Positions 8,529-17,736 of a DNA stretch of 21,801 bases are shown in pieces. Position 1 is the first letter of the stretch, and the number at the start of each line of letters is the position of its first letter. The position numbers and the translations under genes are program-made. A model generated the notes under the pieces. It made no database searches. It was not told the origin of the DNA and saw only the letters and a program-made list of their open reading frames with translations. Source of the DNA: Sphaeroforma sirkka (taxonomy: Eukaryota > Opisthokonta > Ichthyosporea > Ichthyophonida); the NCBI GenBank assembly GCA_001586965.3, contig LUCW03001606.1:1-21801 (forward strand). The letters run 5' to 3'.

Positions 8529-9413
8529 CTATCTTGGAAAGATAGTCGCACCCTCCATTTTGCGTAGTATCTCGCTTATCTTAGGTAAGGGAAAACTATG
8601 TTGCGGAATTAGTTTGTTGATTGGCGACAGGTCTAATACTACTCTTGTTTTACTAAACGTTCCATCAGATTTATATTGATCGACCGCTAAGAGAGCTAAG
8701 TTAACTGGGGTTGCATCATAATTGATTTCAATTAGACCCTGTTTTAACCAATCTTCGATTTGGGTTTTGACAACGTCTTTGTGTCTCCAACTCACGTAGT
8801 TATGTGAAGGACACTTTAACTTAGAGAAGTCGACGTTTGTTAAGTCAAGTCTAACATACCCATTAGAGAACTTAAACATACACCAGTCAGTTATTGGAAT
8901 CTTCCTGTTTTGTATAATTAAGTCCATAATTATATCGGTGAAGTGCGGAATCATATCCTTTGCTTCACCTTCCGGAGGTTTAGGTATCTTTAACATATTA
9001 TCATCTGACTGATCTTTATTCGGGTCTAGCCCATTAGGCAGACCAGTGAGTGTTATACCTAAACTGAGAAGATCAGTCATACCTATAATTAAATCGTATT
9101 TCTGAGACATGTCAGTAACGATTAGGTGAGTCTTCACTTCTCTTCTATCTGACAGCATTATGTGTGCATAGTCAATGGCTTGTTCGCAAGTAGTAACTTT
9201 GCCATTTCCCAAGATTAAATCAGTTGTTTCGTTATGGACAGCCATATCTGTAGCGTAGGCTACTCGGCATGAGATAGCAGAGACTTCAGCCCCTGGATCA
9301 AATAGTGCCATAACTTTTTCTCCATTTACGAAAACTGTTTGAAAGATACGTTCATCTCCTTTGGTATGGATTTTATTAAACATTTTCTCATAATCTTGCT
9401 CTAGTGCGCACAT
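8529..9413 (-). CDS. Element A protease and RT N-terminus
   Basis: This is the longest intact frame of element A (294 codons, Met at 9413). Residues ~25-125 are a retropepsin-like aspartic protease: the active-site loop is ALF-Asp39-Pro40-Gly41-AEVS, and the later hydrophobic DLIIG motif (107-111) precedes the C-terminal helix. The protease cuts the Gag-Pol polyprotein. Pro at position 2 of the usual D-T/S-G triplet is unusual, and the plus-strand fragment at 4227-4474 has it too. Residues ~200-294 are the RT fingers (KGLI-like QGLIEI, RVVLDLSPINKLIP). Upstream, the gag frame ends at a TGA (9425-9423) in the same phase, 12 bases before this ATG. Confidence 0.85.
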   Translation of the reverse strand: MCALEQDYEKMFNKIHTKGDERIFQTVFVNGEKVMALFDPGAEVSAISCRVAYATDMAVHNETTDLILGNGKVTTCEQAIDYAHIMLSDRREVKTHLIVTDMSQKYDLIIGMTDLLSLGITLTGLPNGLDPNKDQSDDNMLKIPKPPEGEAKDMIPHFTDIIMDLIIQNRKIPITDWCMFKFSNGYVRLDLTNVDFSKLKCPSHNYVSWRHKDVVKTQIEDWLKQGLIEINYDATPVNLALLAVDQYKSDGTFSKTRVVLDLSPINKLIPQHSFPLPKISEILRKMEGATIFPR

Positions 9414-9422
9414 ATGGTACTG

Positions 9423-10729
9423 TCAGTGCTTAACTTGGACGTCCGGTAAGTCCTTGCAATCCTCTTTGTGCCAACCGTTAGTACCCTTGCAAGTAGCACA
9501 CTCTTTCATATAGTGTCCAAAATCTGGCTTGCCTGGTGCACATAACAGGGTCGTGTCTACCATTCCACTTGCCATTACGTTTTGTGAGGTTGTAACCACA
9601 CTTCTTGCAAGGCGCTCTCACCTTCTTATCACCTTTCGGTTCGGTAGAAGTAGAGCCAGTACCCCCCTCAGTAGTAGTGCGAGGTTTCTTAGTACTACGC
9701 GCAGTATTAGTCTCTACTGCGTTTCGCTTAGTGGGCTGGGTGTAGCTCGTGGTACTAAGTACTCTAGTAGAGGAATTGGTATGCTTGTGAACTATCTTCT
9801 CAAAGACAGACCAAGGCATAGATCGCAAATCACCATAGGCGATGATGTCATCATTGACTTTCTTAAAGAGGTTAGTTCCCAGAGTCTCCATCATCTGACA
9901 AATTAATAAATATTCGCCAGTATAGGTACGACCACCCATCCGAGTATTCATATGTGTCATATGAGCTAGAGCACCTCGAATAGTGGTATCGTTCGCAAAG
10001 AACTTGCGAGACTTTAGAAGTTCACGGTCACGTGCATCTTCAAAAAAAGGTGTTAAGTATATTATCACGCAACTGGTGCCAGGGGTAAAAGGCTTTCCAG
10101 TTGGGCTCATGGGCCTTCAAGATAGTTCGCCATTCACCTGGCTCACAGAAATGAATAAAGGCATTCATCATCTGCTTATCCTTAAGGCTGGCAGACTCCT
10201 TAAAAGAAGGCCTTCAGTGTCTCCACTGTACTCTCATTAGTAGAGAAATCGACCTCAGCCTGCGCGTTACTAGCTGCTTTATAAAGCTTGGTTCTAAGTG
10301 TTCACGAGGCTCATGCTCAGTGCTACGGGCTGCTAGTGCCAAGATGGTGTCTATTTCCTTTCTCTTGTTATCGATTAGATAGCGAATGTTATCCGCTTTC
10401 CTATCGTCAAGGTCAGAGTCATTCAATAGACGGTCCTCAAGGACTTGCATACCAGAGCGTAATAGCCTGAGAGACGAGTATGTCTGGTTCTCACTTCCTC
10501 ATCCTCAGGATTAGAGCGGGAACTCTCTAACGAGGTACTGGTGTAGCGATTGCCAAAATCGTGATTACCAGGGTTAGTTGGCAAATGAGGGTCGATATTA
10601 CGAGGATGGTAAGCCTCATCGAGTTCCATACGATCATATCCTCTGACAGGGTTAGGTTTGTCAAGAGGATGGTCAATGGTAGCATCAGAGTTATAGAGAT
10701 TAAATTTTGAAATATTTCTCTCTCGCCAG
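9423..10729 (-). pseudogene. Element A gag, capsid and zinc-knuckle part
   Basis: This is protein-like sequence in changing frames. 10423-10690 is an acidic, Pro/Asn-rich linker. 10214-10450 is a helical, charged segment. From about 10250 to 9830 comes a capsid-like helical region with Trp/Tyr-rich parts (PGEWRTIL, MGGRTYTGEYLL), then a Thr/Ser/Lys-rich linker. The main intact frame is 9478-10110. Two Cys clusters follow: C168-x2-C-x14-H-x4-C in that frame, and, after a phase change near 9540, CATC with a WHKEDC end. These resemble retroviral zinc knuckles but the first is longer than the standard CCHC. Phase changes lie at A/T runs near 10042-10048 and 10205. The reading ends at TGA 9425-9423. 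Confidence 0.7.
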
Positions 10730-10802
10730 TGGTAACTGGCTTAGTAGTAAACATACTGGCTGGTAAACCAGTAGGTCTCGGGTTCGAAACTCGGCCCGGA
10801 AT
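10730..10802 (+). tRNA. tRNA-like sequence (degenerate; tRNA-derived SINE head or pseudogene)
   Basis: An A-box (TGGCTTAGTAG, from 10737) and a B-box (GGTTCGAAACT, from 10781) lie at tRNA spacing. A T-arm forms (TCGGG, TTCGAAA loop, CTCGG, with two G-T pairs), and an anticodon arm forms with a 6-bp stem (TACTGG/CCAGTA) and an 8-base loop. The 5' acceptor strand does not pair with the 3' strand (CCCGGAA), so it is not a working tRNA. A T-rich tract starts at 10802, like a Pol III terminator. The A-box and loop resemble tRNA-Thr most, but the loop has an extra base and I do not assign an anticodon. It lies antisense between the two gag halves, probably as an insertion. Confidence 0.5.
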
Positions 10803-11390
10803 TTTTTTCTTCTTCGGTGAGGAAGAATATCAGCCACGTGGGACACGATAGAGGGGTCCACAACTGCTGCTGCCGCTAGCTCCTTCAAGAGCGCTTCAGT
10901 GCGGTTCAATTGGCGTCGAGATTGAGAGGATCCAACCACTCGTTGTCGAGTTATGGCGTCCTCAGCTTCGGCCCCAAGATTTGAGCTGGATGGAATGGCT
11001 TCTCCATCGATGGCGAAACCGAAATTTTTCGGACAGGTCAATACTTCTTCTCACTCCGGATTTGTGCGATATTTGTCCTTTAGATGTGGAGTTATAATGT
11101 CCCCGACATTTCGTATTTGTGAATATTCCAGCAAGTTTCGACGTGAATCCCCAATATTTGGCGGCACGTGGTAGGGGCAAGCGGGTCCTGAGGCTTCCAC
11201 TTCAGACCTAGGTGATACACCGACGCTGGCGAGCCTTTCCCGCGGTAGTAGATACCTCTCTTCTTCCAAGGCTTTAGGGTCGAGTCAGTCATCCTCAGAA
11301 ATATCCTCTGTACCAACCTCAGAATTGGCTTCCCCAACAGTTTCAAGGCAGGCTCAACTCCAGACAGAAAGAATACTGGCTCTTAGCCAT
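10803..11390 (-). pseudogene. Element A gag N-terminal part
   Basis: The start Met-Ala-Lys at 11390-11382 matches the start of the remnant at 2963. After a phase change the frame carries an Arg/Glu segment with ERLASVGVSP (11051-11269), then a TGA. A second frame (to 11041) contains FAIDGEAIP and a helical stretch with RRQLNRTEALLKELAAAAV, ending in an Arg/Lys cluster just before the tRNA-like sequence. Upstream DNA resembles that upstream of 2963. There are at least three breaks, so this copy cannot yield a full Gag in one frame. Confidence 0.6.
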
Positions 11391-11525
11391 GTGTGAAACT
11401 GAATAGATACTGAGAATCAGGTAAAGAATCGGGAGCGATGGTACGCGGTTAGATCCAGATCGTGGATAGCCATAGGCTCTTCCCTTTGATGTTACCAATC
11501 ATGTCGTTGACACGGGGAATAATGA

Positions 11526-11598
11526 ACTGACCCTGACTAAATTAATGCATTCAGTTTAATATAGTTTGAAAACATTACTACTTTCTCGAAGTTCTACA
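11526..11598 (+). repeat. LTR 3'-end fragment (family A')
   Basis: This shares the block CAGTTTAATATAGTTTGAAA and the surrounding pattern with the end of the LTR at 20741-20949, in the same orientation, and ends in TTCTACA (CA terminus at 11597-11598). The 5' part cannot be aligned with confidence. It is opposite in sense to element A, so it is not that element's 5' LTR. Confidence 0.55.
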
Positions 11599-11620
11599 GA
11601 GCTGAAATGGAATGGCACGG

Positions 11621-11956
11621 TTAGCGATTGGCAGTTGACTTGTGAAGTTTGTATCCAAACTTATGACCAAATTTGAATCCACTTTTGCACCTGTCTATTA
11701 CCCATGGTATCCATTTGTCTGCTACCCCGTTCCTTACGGAACGATCATGGTTACCTTGGACTTGATACTAAAGTTTGATAGGTAGTACATGAGTCCTCGT
11801 ACAATCTTCGCACATTAGCTTCACCTCTGCATAGTAGTTTCTTTTCTCGAATACCGTCCTTTGTCCCTCAGTAGTAGGTATAAGTCTTCTTAAAGGCTTT
11901 ATCAGTGAGTCATCCTTAAAATTAGTTCTGTAATTCAAATTCACACAGAGGTTATC
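11621..11956 (-). pseudogene. Cryptic coding relic, unknown family
   Basis: One minus-strand frame runs 112 codons from 11956 to the TAA at 11623-11621 with a single internal TAG (11770-11768), where several would be expected by chance. It has no ATG at its start. The translation looks like real protein: IKPLRRLIP, a Cys-Glu-Asp-Cys pair near codon 40, WIPWVIDRC, and a basic Phe/Lys/His-rich end (GFKFGHKFGYKLHK). A preceding frame near 11965-12000 (FETLTWSTNRI) may be its upstream part. I do not recognise it. It could be an N-terminal part of element A's coding region cut off by the LTR fragment, or an unrelated gene relic. Confidence 0.45.
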
Positions 11957-12028
11957 CTATTTGTAGACCACGTCAGTGTTTCAAATACCTCAAAATAGAT
12001 AATACCGCACTGAGCCTCATTTGCGGCT

Positions 12029-12250
12029 TGTGGTCAGAATACAAGTACTTATATTTATTTGATTATTTTAGGTTTATTACAAGTTTTACAGTTTATCAGA
12101 ATAATCTGATAAACTGGGTTTTTAGGTTTTTGCTGGTTTTACAGCACATGACTAATGACTCATTTAAGAGTCAGTCATTTTAGGATTACTGTTTATAATT
12201 ACTAATAAATGAACAACGTCCCTCCCTGAGGAGGAGAACGTTGAGATACA
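12029..12250 (+). repeat. Element B 5' LTR (222 bp) with three hairpins
   Basis: Nearly identical to 20508-20730 and in the same orientation; similarity starts and stops sharply. Termini are TG...CA (TGTGGTCAG ... GAGATACA). Three stem-loops follow each other: 12089-12116 (12-bp perfect stem CAGTTTATCAGA, loop ATAA), 12156-12173 (TGACTC/GAGTCA), and 12214-12243 (CAACGT/ACGTTG plus CTCC/GGAG). No matching target-site duplication is visible outside the pair, and no TGG primer-binding site directly follows it. Confidence 0.75.
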
Positions 12251-13560
12251 GTTATCTCGCGTATACTTACTACATTTTAACTTACCATAGAAGTTGTTAG
12301 TTTATTAGTAATTACAGAGAAAGCTACAGAATATGAATTAGTCAGTAGCTGGCACATATTTTTTTTGTTATAAGTATAACAATTGAAAGACAATGCGAAC
12401 AGAGAATGTCGCATCAAATTGAACGATTTAGATTATCCGAACGATTTTAGATTGAATTGAACGATTTAGATTGGATTAACGACGTGTGGACGACGAGGAT
12501 GAAGAAAAAGAATCTACTAATACGAGTGAACCCGAAGAGCGAACATTCCAATCAAGCAGAACATTAACCAGGGTCAACAAGGAAAGTCTCACGACGATCA
12601 AATGACGAAATCAGACAATCAGTCAGAATCCACAGATAAGTAGTCATGTGTGAGTACAGGTAGGAAGGTTGTTTTCAGTGTGAGACAAGTACAAATCGTA
12701 TTGCAAGCTAATGAGCTTAAATTGTATTTAAGAAGTTGTTAGAAGAAAGTTCTTTAGGATCCACAGTAGTGTAATAGAGATGGGAGATGTACATGGTTAG
12801 TACCGACTCGGTTAGTACGATGACGCAAAGAATCAGCGGCATACTAGATTATTTTACAAAAGTTTTCAGAATGGGATATTAGGAAGCATACAGAGACACA
12901 AGTAAGCACCTGTGAGTTATTAGGAGCATATATGGGTAAGGGTGGGGGCGCACATAACACGAACGATGCAAGTAAATACAAGGTTAAATTGTGAAAATGA
13001 TATGCGAACACACTCAAATCACTAGAACTTCCAGATAAATCAGGTCAACGGAGAGGATCAACAGTATGCACAGAAGGTGTGGTTGACGGCAGCTTAGTTT
13101 AGGAGTGCAATAACGAGCAATCGTTCTTAGATCAAGAAGCATATTCCAACAACCGCAACAGCACATGACAAGGACATCACGGGTAAGAAGAGTAAAAGAG
13201 GAGCGATGAGGGAAGTTCCCAACAGGGTCCTGCGAATAGGCCGTCATTAGGCCGGAGTAAGAGCTGGCGAGGAGTAGAACAAGAAGTGGCTCCGACTAAT
13301 GAGGCACTCAACCATATGTTATTGTGGGATGAAGAGTAAGACAGCTGGTAGTGTTAGAGTATATAGACTATCCACACTACTTATGTTAGTGTAGGAAATA
13401 AAACAGTCACGAGGGAACCCACGAGTTCCTCGGAGATCGATGTCGAGACGTTATGTGTTTGAAGGATGAAATTTAATAGAAAATGGATATTTATATTCAG
13501 TACTCTATCAGTTCATTCGCACACATTTCTAGTTCTCCATTGACAAACAACTCACCAACC
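12251..13560 (+). other. Element B leader (1.3 kb)
   Basis: No long ORF. A hairpin lies at 12365-12382 (TTGTTATA AG TATAACAA). A 41-codon acidic open stretch without ATG lies at 12480-12602 (VDDEDEEKE), and the frame beside it is also hydrophilic, so some lost gag-like coding is possible. AT-rich sequence with TATTTATA lies near 13488, upstream of the gag ATG at 13561. A primer-binding site was not identified. Confidence 0.4.
12421..12473 (+). repeat. Three tandem GAACGATTTAGATT units
   Basis: Imperfect copies at 12421-12434, 12439-12454 (one extra T) and 12459-12473 follow each other every ~19 bases in the leader of element B. They could be a repeated binding site or a small tandem expansion. 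Confidence 0.6.
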
Positions 13561-15804
13561 ATGTCCTACCCCGCCAAAGTCGTAGACAGCAACTCTTGAA
13601 TCCTGAGCGCCGCAAGGAAGATGATATCGACCGACGTGGAACTAAACGTCGTCAGTCCCATACGGAACGCTCCGCTCCGCACTCAGGTCAGGCACTGGAG
13701 GGGCAACAACAGACACATCTTGGGGCTCCACACATTATTTCCGCGGACGACAAGCAGCCACCAACAGCAAACAAAAAAATGGACCTGCACAATCTGACGA
13801 GGATGTCATATTCGAGGGTGAGACCAAGGAAGTACCCGACCTGCGTGCGGACAGTAGTCAGACTTTTATTGGTGAACAGGTAGCCAGTGAAGGGCTGTCC
13901 CCTCGTTCGTCTCGGGATACTCCAGGGGCCTTATTTCCCAGTAATGACCCACCACGCCTCCCACCTAACAAGCGGAAGCGTCACCGGAACCGTACCAACA
14001 ACAAGGAAACGGCACGGGAACAATCGTCAGCTCAGAAACTCACGGAGCTGATGACACAACAGCAGTCTCTCTTTGAAAAAATACGAACAGAGGTTACAGC
14101 GCATAAACGCCGGACGAACTACAATAGGGCCGGCCGCTAAGGAGAGTTCTTCTGACGCACACGAACGGGTACAGGCAGTACCAGAGGACGAAGACAACCC
14201 TACCTTCCGAATTCAAGGCTGTGAGCGTCCGTTTTATGGACTTGGGTACAAATCACCAGGGTCAGAGGACAGTTCAACCGAGGAGGATGATACTCTGTCT
14301 GCCAGTGAGAACACACCAACTTTTCAAGAGTTCGCACATGAACAAGTATTAGCCAGACAGAATCCTCAAGGTAAGCAGGCGGTGAAGAATAGACAGGACC
14401 GATTAAGTACGAACCTGCGCCAACAACAGCAACGTCAGTGGGGCGAGAAAGAAGCGCCCAGTGAATATGTACAGACACCTAAACGACAAGAGAAGGAGAC
14501 AACAGTGCCTCCGCCCACACCGGCTAGTATCGAGAAAAGGCGACAGGCGCTACACGCACGGATACTACAGTTAAGTGACGAGCTATGCCAAGCAATCGAG
14601 GAGAATAACACGGCTCGAGCTGAAGCTCTTCGGGGCGTGATTGAGACACTTCGAGCTACATTAGAGTCCCGACCGGTAGAGAAGCGTCCCGTACCTTCAC
14701 CACGTACGTGGCCTGATTGGCCGTCGAACAGATACTACCTACATGATATTATGGAACGGGACACAAGAGGGGCTCTCCTCGAGGCGTTCAAGAACGCACA
14801 AATCGCAGGGCTGGACGAGAGTTGGAACCTTACATGGTTTCATAAGGTACTATCTTACTTCAAGGCGGAGAAGTCAACGCTGGACTACATCCGCGACAAC
14901 TCTGAACGGTTGAAGACATGCACACCTCAACTACAGATCGAACAGATCTGTTCACGAAACACAAGCCACTGTCGATCCCGCGTTTCGCAAGTTAGCCAAG
15001 GGCCAAAGTCGGAACATGCACACTCCTCTTATGGAACAAATGACACAGCTCATGGAGAACCACAGGAGGGCACGTGAACGGTGCCAGACAGATGCCGACT
15101 TCCAACAGAATTTAGTGAACCACTGCATTGTACAACTGTTAGAAGAAGCTCTCAACGGCCGTACGTATGAACGTACTCTACAGTTGCATCCCAAATGGCA
15201 ACTGATGGAGACACACGAGCTTATACAGCTGTTGAGCCCTGACATTCAGGATGCACAGCAACGTACGGCAGCACGTTTCCAGGGTCGCAACAACCGCGAG
15301 GGCCCGACGACCAATGGAAGTCGCGACCACACCAATAGCCGCCCCAACCTACAGACGAGTAGACGACAAACGCAGAATTGGACTCAACGGCCCCAACCTA
15401 CGGTACCAACGACTTGTGCGGGGTGCCAGGCACAGGCGCCACCAGGTGGTAGGCACATCCCACGGTGTCATCATTTCAGGGCGTCGCAAGCGGTGAGCGC
15501 AGAGGGTCGGGCAAGGCTATACGACAACAACCGTCCTTTGAGGGACGTACAATCGGTACACAGACCGTCCACAACGTCAACCGCAGGACAGGGGCAGAAT
15601 ACATCCCAGACTAGAGACGTAGTTACAATACGTCCGACGCCTCAAGTACAGGTGAATGCGATTACACAGGACGAAGACTTGGCTCCACCATCGGAAGCTA
15701 CAGAGATTCATATCAACACGATCCTTTACGAAGACTTCGAGCACATGACGTCACCACCAAACCACACCTATGAGACGTGGGAGTCGGTAGCCGATCATGC
15801 ATGA
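13561..15804 (+). pseudogene. Element B gag
   Basis: The ATG at 13561 (CCAACCATGT) opens a short frame ending in TGA at 13597-13599. Protein-like sequence continues in 13596-13790, then 13793-14075, then 14073-14945, then 14950-15804. Two phase changes lie at A runs (13773-13779, 14076-14081). Order: charged N-terminal region with a Lys/Arg cluster (NKRKRHRNR), acidic Ser-rich linker, a coiled coil near 14560-14680, a capsid-like helical region with WPDWPSNRYY (14710 on), a second helical half (15020-15250), an Arg/Asn/Gln-rich stretch, and one zinc-knuckle-like cluster C-x2-C-x9-H-x3-C (15415-15470). It ends at TGA 15802-15804, overlapping the pol ATG. It would form the particle and bind genomic RNA. 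Confidence 0.75.
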
Positions 15805-16391
15805 GGGGTGGGGTGTCTGAGTCGGATAGGAGCTTCATATTTGTTACCACGATTGGAGCAGTGATGGCAATACAAGACCCATTGCTGACGTCAGACAACC
15901 GAGTCTATATTCAAGTACAAATCAACGGACGTACGTTCAAAGCCTTGATAGACACGGGAGCAAATAGAAGTTGTATCTCACAGACATCCGCAGACCTCCT
16001 TGGCCGACCAATAACTCCGGCACCACCTGGGTCATTTATATATTTAGCTGACAAGGCGGTGCGAACTCCTCGACTGGGGACGACGGAAGTGGTACCTATA
16101 AGGTACGGTACCAGAATTATCGACGGTTCATTAGAATTGATGAACTTGCCGACGGGTATAGATGTTATAGTGGGGCAAGATATGTTGAAAGGCTTGGGCC
16201 TATACATAGGCGGTATCCAATCGCCACTTGCACCAATAGACCCCACAGAACTAGAAGAGCTCCTCGAACCCATACCACGCCGACAGGCACCTAACACGAC
16301 GGACCGTCGATGTACGCGAACGGTTGGCACAGGATTTGGAAGCCAATGCGAAAATTGCCGACAACGCGCGCTGTCGTCTGGAAGGGAGTGA
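15801..16391 (+). CDS. Element B protease (start of pol)
   Basis: The first in-frame ATG (15801-15803) overlaps the gag stop as ATGA. The domain has the retropepsin active site ALIDTGANRSCIS, with Asp at 15951 and the normal D-T-G triplet, unlike element A. It continues with the flap region and the ILG-equivalent DVIVGQDML before the C-terminal helix. It would release Gag and Pol proteins. The frame runs to a stop at 16391, but the true polyprotein changes phase near 16280-16320, where the RT frame starts to look coding. The last ~25 codons of this frame are then probably out of phase. Confidence 0.82.
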   Translation: MRGGVSESDRSFIFVTTIGAVMAIQDPLLTSDNRVYIQVQINGRTFKALIDTGANRSCISQTSADLLGRPITPAPPGSFIYLADKAVRTPRLGTTEVVPIRYGTRIIDGSLELMNLPTGIDVIVGQDMLKGLGLYIGGIQSPLAPIDPTELEELLEPIPRRQAPNTTDRRCTRTVGTGFGSQCENCRQRALSSGRE

Positions 16392-17364
16392 GGTAACCAT
16401 CCCAGTAACCCATGAACAAGCGTTGCAGATGCGGCGATCGGCGCGTAACTTCGTATCCGATCGATGGCTCCCCTATGTGGATGAACAAGTGAAGAAGTGG
16501 TTGACGGATTTGGTGATCACGAAACGAACGACACCAACGACTGTTAATCTTCCTCTCCTTGCGGTACCGACATTCGATGCGGAAGGCAACGTCAAGAAGG
16601 TACGCGTGTGTTTAGACATGCGTGCCGTTAACGCGCTTATTCCTGGTGACCAGTTCCTGATCCCCAAGGTCAACGAACTCATATCTCGCCTCAAGAGTAA
16701 GAAGTACTACACGACGCTGGACATATCGGCTGCATACCACAGGCTGCCCATCCATCCAGACTCACAATACTTATTTAGTTTTACACACGAACGTTATCAG
16801 TACTCGTTCACATCAGCACCGTTCGGTCTTCATGTACTCACGCAGCAGTTTCAACGTACCTTGAGTACAATACTTGATGGCTTACCGGTTCACCACTATA
16901 TCGATGACATAGTTATCGCCAGTGACGGTTATGACGAACACGTTAGGACGGTGCAGAAGGTGATACAACGCTTAACATACCACAGTTTTAAGCTTAACCC
17001 TGCCAAGTGCCACTTCGCTATCTCCGAAGTCATGATCCTAGGGAAGAAAGTATCGGCACAAGGCATTGACATTGACCATGAAAAGCAGGCCAAGCTGATC
17101 GACTGGCCCACACCACAACGATACAAAGATATAGCCTCGGCGTTGGGTTTAGCAAATTACCTCCACGAACATCTGCCTAATTTCGCGAACACGGTTGCAC
17201 CCTTGCGCGAATTTTGCAAACTCAAACCAAAGGAGTTGATAGGTGATCGTTGGGAGGAGAGACATGCACAGGCGTGGCAGGCAATGAAAGGACGCAGTGG
17301 TGAATGCTGTGGCGTTACACTTTCCGGTCGACGGCATTCCTCTGAACTTGGAAACCGACGCTAG
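16324..17364 (+). CDS. Element B reverse transcriptase
   Basis: An open frame of 346 codons covers the RT. The fingers have VNLPLLAVP and RVCLDMRAVNALIP. The palm has TLDISAAYHRLPI with catalytic Asp133 and the box SAPFGLH. The active site is YIDD (192-195; Asp194, Asp195), where Ty3-type RTs more often have YLDD. The thumb/connection follows (MILGKKVSAQGI, then a helical part). The first codon used here is internal, since the same frame is open upstream to about 16290. Near 17287 (an AAAGG run) the phase changes, and the last ~25 codons are out of frame. All catalytic Asp residues are present. Confidence 0.88.
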   Translation: MAQDLEANAKIADNARCRLEGSEVTIPVTHEQALQMRRSARNFVSDRWLPYVDEQVKKWLTDLVITKRTTPTTVNLPLLAVPTFDAEGNVKKVRVCLDMRAVNALIPGDQFLIPKVNELISRLKSKKYYTTLDISAAYHRLPIHPDSQYLFSFTHERYQYSFTSAPFGLHVLTQQFQRTLSTILDGLPVHHYIDDIVIASDGYDEHVRTVQKVIQRLTYHSFKLNPAKCHFAISEVMILGKKVSAQGIDIDHEKQAKLIDWPTPQRYKDIASALGLANYLHEHLPNFANTVAPLREFCKLKPKELIGDRWEERHAQAWQAMKGRSGECCGVTLSGRRHSSELGNRR

Positions 17365-17736
17365 CGATTACGGTTTAGGGGAGCGCTATTCCAATGGGTC
17401 AACGGTAAGAAACATTACTTAATGTTCTTTAGTAAGACTCTGAACCATGCGCAACAGAACTACGCCACACCTATGAAGGAGTTACTGGCATTGGTATATG
17501 GACTGACACATTTCAGGGAATACTTGGATGGGCAACGGTTTGCGGTCTTCACGGACCACAAGGCCCTTGTGTATATGAACACACAGCTCAAGCTTAATCC
17601 GATGCTTCAGAGATGGCATCATATCATCGCGCCATTCAACTTTACCATATCGCATATACCAGGAGAGACAAATGTGCTCCCGGACATGTTAAGTAGAGTA
17701 CACAGGGGACAGCGGAGCAGGACGAACTCGAAATAA
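17287..17736 (+). CDS. Element B RNase H
   Basis: This part of pol is split over two phases with a change at a GGGG run (17378-17381). The first part has a strand ending in LETDASDYG (Asp of the catalytic set). The second, an intact frame from 17422, has NYATPMKELLALV (catalytic Glu) and FAVFTDHKALVYM (catalytic Asp), then the typical Ty3 end HIPGETNVLPDMLSR. It degrades the RNA strand of the cDNA hybrid. The frame stops at TAA 17734-17736. The adjoining frame shows that the phase changes at the GGGG run 17705-17708, so the stop is probably not a natural end. Confidence 0.85.

Larger units (their letters stand above)
5158..11390 (-). mobile_element. Element A: chromodomain Ty3/gypsy retrotransposon (minus)
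   Basis: The internal region reads, on the minus strand, gag - protease - RT - RNase H - DIRS/Dam-like domain - integrase - chromodomain. Integrase after RNase H is the Ty3/gypsy order, and the terminal chromodomain places it with or near chromoviruses. Frames are broken at a dozen or so places, many at A/T runs, with one clear nonsense codon in RNase H. Own LTRs are not recognised. An LTR 3' fragment at 11526-11598 lies upstream in the wrong orientation. The base composition is AT-rich compared with element B. Confidence 0.85.

Noticed and set aside
11391..11525. 5' part of the LTR fragment at 11526-11598
   Set aside because: A few short matches to the 20741 LTR were seen, but the part near 11391-11440 fits better as gag leader DNA shared with the region upstream of 2963.
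14200..14478. Minus-strand ORFs under element B gag and pol
   Set aside because: They are shadows of the real plus-strand frames, with no motifs of their own.
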